This document shows, in pieces, positions 1 to 12,400 of a stretch of DNA of 60,000 nt. The stretch is from Apostichopus japonicus (Eukaryota > Echinodermata > Holothuroidea > Aspidochirotida > Stichopodidae): assembly GCF_037975245.1 (NCBI RefSeq), contig NC_092565.1:12458499-12518498 (forward strand), written 5' to 3'. The stretch's first letter is position 1; the number at the start of each line of letters is the position of its first letter. Below the pieces are notes generated by a model. That model did no database searches. It had not been told where the DNA came from and saw nothing but the letters and a program-made list of their open reading frames with translations. The translations under genes were made by a program, and so were the position numbers.

Positions 1-395
1 AATGTTATAATGATATGTGTATCCCTACGATTGTGTCATGGTCTGCACACTTTTAGAGCTCTATTGATATTATGATGATATGTGTATCCCTAGGATTGTG
101 TAATGGTCTGCATACTTTTAGAGCTCTATTGATATTATGATGATATGTGTATCCCTAGAATTGTGTAATGGTCTGCCTACTTTTAGAGCTCTATTGATAT
201 TATGATGATATGTGTATCCCTAGGATTGTGTAATGGTCTGCACACTTTCTTAGCTCTATTGATGTTATAATTATATGTGTATCCCTACGATTGTGTAATG
301 GTCTGCACACTTTCTTAGCTCTATTGATGTTATAATGATATGTGTATCCCTAGGATTGTGTAATGGTCTGCATACTTTTAGAGCGCTATTCATTC
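1..395. repeat. 65-bp tandem repeat, about six copies
   Basis: The motif ATATGTGTATCCCTA recurs at 13, 78, 143, 208, 273 and 338, exactly 65 bp apart, followed each time by TTGTGTAATGGTCTGC. The last copy decays near 395. It lies in the DHX34 intron before the motif V exon and probably continues left of the window. Confidence 0.95.
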
Positions 396-480
396 TTCAG
401 CATACTTTAGACGGCTGCTCATTGTTCTCTTTATGTTTTGGTAACCTATGGTGATATGTCTATCTCGATTCCATCGTCAG

Positions 481-3400
481 GTGTTTGATATTGCTCCAGA
501 AGGTGTCAGAAAATGTATCGTGTCCACAAACATTGCAGAAACGTCTGTGACTATCGACGGTGTCAGATTTATTATTGATTCGGGAAAAGTGAGTATGTTG
601 TTTTCATAATGAGTATTATACCAGCCAGTGAGTATTAACACATGATTGTGTGTATTGTTTATATGATGGAGAGTATAGCCAGTGAAATTGAGTATTCATT
701 ATGAGTATTCTGCTATTCCATCGAGTATAACTTTGTATACTAAAGTAAATGAACAACGGAATCTTGACGGGGAAATTGCAAAAAATGGAAAAGAGCATAG
801 ACAAATTTGTGGCTAGAACAGGTTTCAAACCAGTGACCTTTGAATAACCCTGAGGTCACTGGTTCAAATCCTGTTTTGACAGTTGTTTGTTTTATTTATG
901 TAATTTATACATGAAAAGTTGGATTTCTTCTGGGTTTTCTGGAATGAATCTCAGGAGTGATCCCTGGTTACATGGTATGTAAGGTAATTTGGCTTCTGAC
1001 TGGCAACACCAGTAAATAAATTGCGATAAAGGGATCGCCACCAAAAAGCACTGGACGTGTTCACAGGTTCGAATCCTGGTCTAGACATAAATATCTTTAA
1101 TTGCTCTAATTTTAGTTAGTATTTTCTGCAATATTATGATGCTTTAATTAATAGTGAGTATTATTTTGCATTATTCTGCTATACTGATTATGATTTTTTT
1201 TTTGGTTTTACTTGTGAGTATTATTAAGTATCACTCATAAAGATAAATAGACTGGAGTTTGCATTTCCTATTCCATCAACGTTTAGTAACTGGGTTGCAT
1301 TTAGCACATTTGTATTAGCCATGGTTATTAATAGGAATCAACAATTTATGGGCAGGATAGCTCAGTGGGTAGAGTATATGAATGTCTGGTAATCTTGTGA
1401 AATGTTGATATACATTTGCCCTTTATGATATGCAACCTCTGTTATTTTTGGTTTTGATTAAAGGTTAAAGAGATGAGTTACAATGCCCAGGCTAAGATGC
1501 AACAGCTACAGGAATTCTGGATCAGTCAAGCTAGTGCAGAACAGAGGAAAGGAAGAGCAGGTACGAATCATTTATGAAATTGAAAATATGAAATTTCTTC
1601 AACATTTCAATAATTTATAAATGGATATATAAGCAAGGAAAATCCATGTTGGCAGTGTTATGTCACTCACTATGCAAATGCAATGATATATGTTGTTAGT
1701 CTGTTCCATTAATGAGAGTGTCAACATCCATATTGTGTCCCTGGATTTCGTAGAATAGATATGGTCACCCATCTTAAGATGTCCCCCATACTACAGGGAA
1801 TAATATTTATCCAGTTTTGCCTCGCAAAGATGCTGTACAAAAAAGAGGTATAGCAGTTCTTGTACGCAGGAAAAATAGCAGTATTGTGCTTTTATATTAC
1901 AGGACGTACTGGTCCAGGTGTATGTTTCTGTCTCTATGACAAATCAGACTTTCTTGTATATGTGGACGACACCGTTATAAGTATTGTGCTTTCATATTAC
2001 AGGACGTACTGGTCCAGGTGTCTGTTTCCGTCTCTATGATGAATCGGACTTTGATGGATTTCAAGACTATTCTACTCCTGAGATTCAAAGGGTTCCACTG
2101 GATTCATTGGCATTACAAATGTTATCTCTAGGAATGAAAAATCCAAGAGTGTAAGTTTTACTGTTCTTTGTTTGAAAGGTCCTAACTTGGTTATATAATT
2201 GCGCCAGATTTGGTTTTATCAAGCAAATATTTCATTGTTTTTAGGTAAGTGAATTCAAATTGAAAATTGATATGTAAAATATTAAAGGTTGGAGTGAGCA
2301 TGAGATGATGAGATGTAGAATCTAGAATGAGAACAACCATGATTTGATAGAATTAATAATGGCAGATGGAAGGCAGCAAAAGAAAGATGATGTGTATAAT
2401 CCACTAAAAGATAGATATAGAAACAAGAAGTACCTTATATGTTTGAATAGGACAATTGAGGAGGAGGGGGAATGGGGAGGGACTCAAATAATAAAACATA
2501 TTTACAGGTTTGTCAAGAAAAAGTTGTGTTAGATTTTGCCCTTCAGTGTCCTGTAGTTTATATTAAGATACAATCATTTGTTTTAATTTAAAATTGTATG
2601 CAACAAGTTGGAGACATATTAATGTTGATTTGGACTAAAACAGTAGCATTCCCATCAATTTTGTCAGGAAGATAATCAAATTTTAAATTTGTTTGACGTT
2701 CATATTCTGGAAACCAATGTAGAGAGAAAAAAGAGACTAAACTGTTGGTTGAAACTTGTTTCATTGCATATATTGAAGGTCGAACTTTGCAACAGTTTTG
2801 GTGTCCCTGTTGAGGCTGTTTTTCTTTTGTAACTGTGTATCAGTGAGACAATTCATGTATAACAATTATGAAAGGATGGTATAGTCTTACTTCGCAATGC
2901 TATTAAGGGAAAAAAACCTTCTTTTCAATGATTTCAGCATATCTTTGATCAGACTCTGTCAGAATGAGAGTTAAAACAGTTGAAACAAGGATAAAATTTC
3001 CTTAACTTTGCGCAAGCTTTAAATATTATGGTATAATTCCAGTAAATGGGTCACATAAAGTGTCAAAGTTTCTCAGAATACAAAACTGATGCTTCCTTCT
3101 CACACTGTGCAAATTGTATCAGTTTTAATTAAATTGTAGCAACTACAGTGTCTACGAGTGCAGCTACATACGTACACCACATTATGCAAAGTACAGGGCA
3201 CAAGAAATTACCATGCACCCCCGTTATACCTTTGATTTCACAAGCCACAGGAAAACCAAAAGTACACAACAGATATTCTCTTATAGTGTAGCTAAACCTT
3301 TATCAGTCTGTTTTATGTTTCTGTTTACCAATATCAAACCTAGTTGGATTTCTGTGTAAGAGGAACACTGGAGAATACGATGATGCATGTCCAATGAAGT

Positions 3401-6400
3401 TATTTGAAGCCCACTCTGGTGATAAATAATCAATCTTTCATAGATGAGTGATATCATTTTATCGAAGTTGTTATGGGAAGCTGTTAGCCATGTGATGACG
3501 GAAGGAATGTTGGCGGTGAATAGTTTTGATAAACAGCTTTCACTTTTAATTTACAGCTTCCCGTTCATTGAGCCGCCACCTGTAGCTAGCATGGAGACGT
3601 CTTTGGTATTTTTAAGAGAGCAAGGAGCAGTGGACGCCAACGAGAAGCTGACTCCCGTGGGAACGATGTTAGCTAACCTACCAGTGGATGTTGTGATAGG
3701 GAAAATGCTTATCATGGGAACACTCTTTCAGGTACAATGTCATTCTTTCTTTAAGTATACTTTACTGAATATAAAATCTCACAGTACTATAATAAAAATA
3801 CATAAATTTTATATAGTGCCAAACAAACTATGACATACTATGTATGTAACTTCATACTATGTACACTAACATACTATACAATAAATACTATACATGTATA
3901 CTAACATACTATGTAAGTAACTTCAGAACTTTAGTGGTGCCGGCTGTGTTTGTAGCTTAATGTCTTCATACAAGGTGAAAAAGTTGCCAAAAGGAAAACA
4001 GTTATGAGTTGATTGGCTGATTGGCAAGTTATTAATAATTTGCAAGGCAAAGGTCATGGAGGTGATTGGAACAGCCTTCTATGATATCGGTTAAACTGCT
4101 ACCTCTCCCAGAGATGTCAGTGAATGTACTTAAAACTTGGTAAAGTAGTCAATATATTGGTCTGCAGTAGTACTCAAATGCCGGGGGGGGGGGGTTGGTG
4201 GGCGACCCTACTTAATGGGGGGTGACCCTATTTAGGGTTGTCAAAATATTTTAGAGGGTGGCCAAAAAATTCTGGAGAAAGAAATGTTGATATGTGTGGA
4301 ATATATGTGGGGGGGTGGGGGTTATGGGGAGGGGAAGATGACTGATTTTGGTTCTCTCTTTTTTTGTGATTTGAGCCAGTTCTTTGATGATTTGTTAATT
4401 GCTGTTCCTTACAGATGGTTGAGCCTGTGTTATGTATAGCAGCTGCCCTGAGTGTCCAGTCACCCTTCACTAACAAGGCCTATCATGACTCAGATGCCAT
4501 CGTAAGTTCAGAACCTTTTTAATCTCTCATGCAAATATTATCTAGTTCTTGAAGCGCTATTTGAAACATATTAAATGTGATTGATCAAAGCAAGTTTGTC
4601 AGTACCTTGTTGTGTCGATATTGTGAAGGCTTCTTGATTTAACACTGCATTAATATAAAAAAAGGTTAATATTATTGGTAACTGCTTTTTGGTCATAACC
4701 AAAACGGAAATTCCTCTTTGATATTGTTGAAGGTTTCTTGCTTAACACTGCATTAATATGAAAAGGTTAATATTGTTGGTAGCTGCTTTTGTATGCAGGT
4801 CATAAGCAAAACAGAAATCCCTCTTTGATGTTGTTGAAGGTTTATTGCTTAACACTCATTTAATATGCAAAGGTTAATATTGCTAGTATGTGATATTGTT
4901 GAAGGTTTCTTGCTTAAAACTGCATTAATATGAAAAGGTTAATATTGTTAGTATGTGATATTGTTGAGGGTTTCTTGTTTAAAACTGCATTAATATGAAA
5001 AGGTTAATATTGTTGGTAGCTGCTTTTGTATGCAGGTCATAAGCAAAACAGAGATCCCTCTTTGATGTTGTTGAAGGTTTATTGCTTAACACTGATTTAA
5101 TATGAAAAGGTTAATATTGTTGGTAGCTCCTTTTGTATGCAGGTCATAAGTAAAACAGAAATCCCTCTTAATTGTGTTCATTTGTCATTTACTGTTGAAT
5201 TCCTTTTTCTGCAACATGTCAGTATGTATCCTTTTCTATAAATGTTGATTTATTACTTCTTGTTCAACAGACTGCGAGGAAACCTCTTGAATCAGACCAA
5301 GGAGGTCCATTTACTCTCCTCAGTGCCTTCAATGAGTGGATTCAGGTAAAGCCATTTCACTTTTTTCAAAGGATTTTCATTTAATTTAATCATTCATAGT
5401 TAGTTTTTATCTTGCATTGCAATTTTCTTTTCTTAGACATCTTTAGGATTGGTTTCTTGTCATTGCCTCTTGGCTTTATTTCTGCGAACTGACGGTAAAA
5501 TACTTTGCCGTCAATCTTTATAGAGGACTACCATCTACTAACATCTTCTAACAACATTTGTGGTTTCAGTTTTGTAATTATACCCTATATCATCTTTTTC
5601 GTACATATAGCTTTGCTATGAGCTGTTAATGATAATATAGTTTAATATTAAACAATGCATTATGTGCGAGATGGTTGTTTGTAGCTAAAAATCGTTTTGG
5701 TAAATTATGTTATTTCTCCCCTCACATATCATTGAAGTTGGATTCATTAACACTAAAACAAAACGATGAAAGCTGAAGTAAAAATAATTGCTTCACGATA
5801 TTCGAACGAGGCACATATAGTCATTCTTTGCATCAAGATTTTGAACATATTTTATATACCGTTGACCTGACATATAGATTTAATTTCATGTTTCAGTTTG
5901 CTGCTGTATAATTATGTTGCTACTAGCTCCATAAAAATATTGTTTTCATGTCATACATGTGTACTTAAAACAAGGTAATCTTTGGGGTATATTTGGGGTA
6001 ATTAAAGCCTGACAAAATACTGTGTCTCTTCTGTTTTAATTATATTTATTAATTATCTTACCCTATAATGAACCTTTTGATAAACATTTTGAGTGAACTA
6101 TACTTGGTTTTCATAGTTTAACTTAATACTCAGAGAACCTATTGGATGGGATTATTGGTAGGCTATACTAGGTGTATTTAAAGGAATAGACTGATAGACG
6201 ATTTAGGCTCTAACTCTAACCGAATATAAAAACAAATGCTCTCGAGTTGCCATCGTTTATTTTTGAAGGTAAAAGCCGAAAGAGGAGCAGGTTCTAGAAA
6301 ATGGTGCAAACGTAGATGCCTGGAAGAGCAGAGATTCTATGAAATGTCTAAACTTAAGCGACAATTCAGAGACTTGCTCAAGGTAAACTATTTTGTCTCA

Positions 6401-9400
6401 GATATTGAAGTATTTATTAAAGTTTCATAAAAGTTTGAAAGGGGAAAGAAAATTTATGACTAAAATAGGATACTTGCCATGCTCGGGATTGAGATCTGCA
6501 AACTCAGCTTCTCAGTTGGGTAGTTGGTGGCAATCCTTATTTAAATTCTATCTGCTGGCTGATGGGGGGTGCAGGGGGGCGGGTTGGAGTGGCACCAGAG
6601 CTAACATTACCTCACATACTGACTATTTACTAGTTCAACAGGTCATTGGTCAAATGTTTTTGTTGGTAATTGCTAACCCTGGGTTAGGTTTTACTCTGTG
6701 TGTTAACTGGGACTTGAAACTTAGTTAATTTACTGGCTTAATCAAGTGGATGTTTGTCATTTGCCAGCTGAAAGAAAGGCACTTATATTTTTGTGCCAGT
6801 AAGACATTGAGAACATGAACACATGATAAGACAGTTAAAAAATTATCAGTAAAAGTACATAACATAAGCAAGTCTAAATAACATCATCTAGCCAAATGTG
6901 CTTTAATTATTAAATGATTTTGCTTTATTTATTCCAGTGTTCATTTTCTGTGATGTTGATGGATTTGCAAATACTGAATGTAAAATGTTGAAGCTCTTCA
7001 CATGACCTAATAATGATAGCGTTTGTTTCAATGTCAACACTGTTAGCATTCTACGTTGAAAATAAGAAAACAAAACAAAAAAGAAGATAAAGTACAACGC
7101 TTGATGTCCTAGTGGCACTATGACATCACAGATTTGCGAACATGACAACCCTCAGATATGACTTTAAAAACTACGACGTCTCCCAGACGGAATAAGAATT
7201 TTCTTCGTTGTTTGGAGGAGTCGTTATTCACAAAGATCTCTGTCATATAAACTAAAGATGATAAGTTAGGTCTGTGTCAGTCTCAGTAATTTAACTTCCG
7301 TGATTTTATTTGCTTTTAATTTTATATTTGCTCGTTTTTCCAGGATCACAACATGTTGGGATATGGGAGTCAACACAACAAGGGAATGTATTCTGTAAAT
7401 GAGAGACTGGAACGAGGCAGAGACAGGAGAAAGCTCAGCTCACTGAAACGGAATAAACAAAAGAACCCACGGAAGAGGAAGGTCTTGAAACTAGACTTTA
7501 GTGTGAGTTGAATTTACCACAACCTGCCTGTTCATGATCCAAACATGGTTTCATGTTTGTCTATTTAAATGACCAAAAGATTCTATACATTTACAATAGT
7601 TAATGACATTAGCAAGCCTTAAGTCATATTGTATACTATGTTACTTACAGACTTTTCTGTTAACATTAATGTTTGTACGATAGTCGAACTAGTTTCATGG
7701 TGTAACGTCTTTCATGGGCCATAAAGTCTCAAGCCTCCAGTTTAATAATAATGGCTGCATCTAACATAATGGCTGCATCTAAAATAGTGACCACATCTAA
7801 AAATAATGGCCTCATCTAAAATAGTGGCCTCATCAAAAATACTGGCCGCAACAAAAGTATTGGCGGCATCTAAAATAGTGGCCGCATCAAAAATACTGGC
7901 CACATCTAAACTAGTGGCCGCATCTAAAATAGTGGCCACATCCAAAATAATGGCCGCATCTAACCTCAGTTAAGAATAGAGATGTGCAAGAAAGAATCAA
8001 CTGCCTTCATTTTTCCCGTTGGATTGAAGACTTCAAAAGACTAAACTTTCATAGCTAGAAGGTTTTTCTCTGGGCAGAATAAATGTATTACTATACCATA
8101 GTGTGCCACATATGAATTATTTTCTTATAGTTTTATTACTAGTGAGTCTTGATGTGGCAGCTAGATAAAGTTGTGTTCAGCTTTAATTTTTTAAGTGGCT
8201 ATGTGGGGATTACTGCCAACTATAAAGGGCAGATAGCTCCATTGATAAACCACAGGGCTTGTAACTCTGAGCTCTTTGAATCCTCTTCTAATCATAAAAA
8301 AAGGGTGTTTTCTTGCTGTCCTTAAACCTTAATAAAACTTTGAAAACTTTTACTAAGAAAAAGTATGTCAGTATAATGATATTCGCCTGGAAGGGAAGTC
8401 TTTTTGCGATGCTATGCAGCCACATATGCATGTGGTAGAAACCCAATGGCTTTTTAATTACACTTCACGTTTATTTTTTAGCTCATTTTGAAGTTTTCAC
8501 AATGTGGAAGACCATTTCAGATTGGAAAACTGTGGATTTCTCAGGGATGAAAAACCCCAAATTACTTTTGGCCCTCCAGGGAGTGTAACCCCACGACATC
8601 CCAGATGCTACATTTCATTGCCTCATGCCACTGCCTTCATCCACTCACAATAGCACTGAATTAAGTCTTCATTGTAAAGCTGATTAAAATTCTTGATCAC
8701 CCAAACCAGGTCTCCAATCAGGTTTTCACAATTTGTCTTTCGTCCCCAGAATACAGAGATGGACGGAGGAGAAGAGGAGGAGGAGGAAGAGGAAAGCGAA
8801 TCCTTTGATATAAGCCATTTAGAGTTTAAATTATCTCATAACATGGATAAACTACAGGTAAAGTTAGATAGACTCTTGACAAACTGCAAAACCTCACACA
8901 AAGCACAGTGTGTAATCCATTGCAATAACACACTACAATTCAGTATAAGAAACTCAATTATCACCATTATTTTTGTGTCTGGAAAACCGATATCTGGCCT
9001 TGATATCTCTAGATATTCTTGGTTTATCTGTACTTCCCCACTCTGTAATTAATCTTTGTTAAATTTAGTATTGGTGACTACCATTTTGATTCATTATTTT
9101 TTTCGATATATTTTTCATGTATGAAGGGCTTTCAAATGTTTCCTCTCTTTTTTTAATCGATATTTAGATCAGGTTTAGCCAACCGTAACGAAGTTAAGAT
9201 ATTTAGCAGTATTCCTGGTATCCACACCAATGAATTTATATAAATGTAGCAGGAAAAACAAAGAAGTTACTATTGTTTAATTCATATGTTTATGCATGAT
9301 TAATAATTTACATACTATATCAATATTCATATGATCTTCAAAAGTTCTTTCAGATCTTTATATATCCAAAATAACATTTGCAAATTAAACGTCATCATAC

Positions 9401-12400
9401 AATGTTATCTTTGAAGGCGGCAGCCCAACTCAACAAGAGATTTTCACTTCGAGAACTGAACGTATTGAAAGTCATCCTATGTAGTGGACTCTATCCCCAA
9501 TTGGCCATAGCAGACGACTGTAATTCATATAGGAAAGATTCAGACCAGGTTTATCACACCAAGGTAAGGGAAATGGAACTGAAAGCTTCAAATAGGTCTG
9601 TTTAACATATTTGATGGTGTTTTTCTCTGTAATGACAGAATTAATCTGAATCTGTTGCACATATTTTATTTTCATGTTGATTGAAGTACATTTTCTGCAT
9701 CATTTGATACTAAATTCTCCCAACTGTACAGTTCAACAGCTTTGTGAATTATTATTTATTATTATTTTAGGTTTACAGTCTTGTTCAAGGCCAAAGCCCT
9801 CTCACACGACTTTATAATTTAATCCTGGTCATTGGTAACTTGTCACAACTACACACCAAGTGTGCACAATTCAATCAATCTCTCCTGGGGCACAACAGTG
9901 CACCACATCCACGTGTCCCCCAGGGGACTTCCCATAGGGTGCAGCCACAAACCGGCGCACGCAACTATATTAACAAGTTACCTCCCAAGTCCCTATTTAT
10001 ACACCTGGGTGAAGAGAGGCAATGGAGATAAAGTGCCTTGCCCAAGGACGCAACGCAATGATCTGGCCAGGACTCGAACCTGTAATCCTTAGATCACAAG
10101 TCCACTGCCTTAACCACTTGACCACAACGCCCTTTAATATTGAAGCCGTAGATATAAATTGTGAAACTTGTTTATAGCTTGGGCTTTCAGAGGCCCCGCT
10201 TGAAGAATAGTAGCTGGGACCCTTTGTATTAACTTCATCTGAACTGCACTTGCCACAAAGCCATAAATGTAATTTTAGAGAAATAGGTATCTGATAGATC
10301 TGTTATTGAAATTGGCAGTTAAGTTCTCAACCAGAAAAACAAACCAGACAAAGGCATATGCATGTTGGTATATTCATTTAATTATTCATGTTAAAACATG
10401 ACCAGATCTTGTGATCTGTTGGCTCCAAATTTCAGATCCAACCCTTGACAATGACAATGAGAACCCTGGTTTAATGAACTGCCCGAACCATCCATTTACT
10501 ATGCCTCTGTGTGAAATGTGTTGTACACTTTAATAACAACGTTAGATTTTGGATATTCTGTTAAACGAATAAACAGAAATTGAACCAAAGAAGTGAGATG
10601 TAAACAGTACATGCTGGAAAACTTTAGCTATAGCTCCATGGGATCAAAATATTCTGTTCAGTCTTGTAAGAGATGCTAACTGAAAGATTTTTAACAGATA
10701 GAAACATATGTAATAATATTTTTGATAAATAACATTTCAAACTGTTTCCTTTCAGGCCAAGCCATTTGTGGTCTTACACCCTAACAGTATATTTGCTAAT
10801 AATCCTGCTCTATTGGAGCCACCTCCACCAGAAGATGATAATGTCAGTCTTGGATCGAAAGGACCACTCAGCAACAAACATTCATTACTTTCTTATGTGT
10901 GAGTATTAACATAAAGGACTATAAATTCAGGAGAGTATGACACAATTAAGCCATAGCTCATACGCATGGTCCAACCCCTGGCCTGCCAAATTAAAGTGGA
11001 GCTATTCTTGTACGATCTGAATTGGTCTTTCAATTTGTTAAAAAAATCCGAAATCGACTAAAACTTTAAATTGTGAAGCCACCTGACGTGAAGTGTAAGT
11101 AATAAGCCCGGGTGGATATGTAGCTGATAAACGTTGTAAAATAATGCCCTTCCATCAGGCAACAGACAGGCAAAATAGATTATTTAGTTTATTTTAAAGG
11201 CTTTTACTACATCACTCTTCAGAGAGATGGAGAAACAGCATCATTTGGAACTAAAGTCATTTGGAATTATATAATCAGATAACCAGATCTCTCTTTAACA
11301 TGCAATTAAAATGCTGTTAGTAAGACATGGTTTTCCTTTTGTTGGTACTGCCAATAACATCAACTTATCTTAGCTTTAGAACGTCCTTGATTTGGATAAG
11401 AAATTATTCATAAGGCACTGTTAGATCTTATTATTATTATGATTATATTATTATATTATTTATATAGCGCATAATCCAAAAGTTCTATGCGCTTTACAAG
11501 ACAATAAAAAATAAAAAATTATGGGACAAATGATTCAAAGAAATCTTATCAAACACATTGACCTGTTTCATGGTATCGGGGAAGTAACGGGGAAGTAACG
11601 TCCTTGATTGGGATAAGCCACAAGTCATAAGACATTGTTAGATCACATCAAACACATTGACCTATTTCATGGTATCGGGGAAGTAACCATTTAAATTAAA
11701 AGTCCAGTCTTTATAGAGACAAAGTGACTGTCTGGTTGATTTAAAGAGAAAAGTGGTGTGTCACATTCCTCTTTCATTATGATGTGAGTGCTCAGGTTCT
11801 GTCAACAAGACTATTAATTTCTCTTTCATAACAATAAACAAAGAATGCCAATTTAGACCATAAAGAGAGAAGGGCAATGTCTCACAGTTTTGTTTATCCT
11901 TGTTAATTGTTTGGATGGGATTGTCTCTTTTTCTTAGTTCACTACTTGAGACAAATAAACCATACTTGGTCAACACAATGAAGGTTCCAGCCTTGCAGAC
12001 AATCCTACTCTATGCAACCAGTATTGATACCAATATGGACTGCACCAGGTGAGTGACCATGCAGTTAATTATCAAACCTATTCTATGCAATAAATATTGA
12101 TAGTTGATACCAATATGAACTGGATTTAAAATCCCTATCAAAACATAACATATTTAAATAAAGAATTTCCCATAAGACTCCACAATTTCAATTGGAAAGT
12201 TTATGAATGAAGTCAAAGGGAGCCAAATGAAATTTTAATTTATTCTCAAAACTTCCCATCCTTCCACTCTAAAAAAAGAATATTCTGTACTTATTTATCC
12301 TTACTTTCTTCCTTCCATATAAACTTTATGAACTAATCTAAATTTGGGGAAAATAATCAAATTTGAATGACAAGGGGAATCTAAACTCCAAGCTAAGCTT

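Larger units (their letters stand above)
1561..3556. other. DHX34 introns without recognisable elements
   Basis: Outside the motif VI exon and its upstream copy, this stretch is ordinary AT-rich intronic DNA. Short open frames such as that at 2344-2532 have no splice or domain support. Confidence 0.6.

Noticed and set aside
1340-1400. functional tRNA gene
   Set aside because: Only an A-box-like half (GGATAGCTCAGTGGG) is present; the anticodon arm and B box do not follow in register.
10060-10136. functional tRNA on the minus strand
   Set aside because: A and B boxes are good but the acceptor stem does not pair and the sequence continues into a SINE body and A/T tail.
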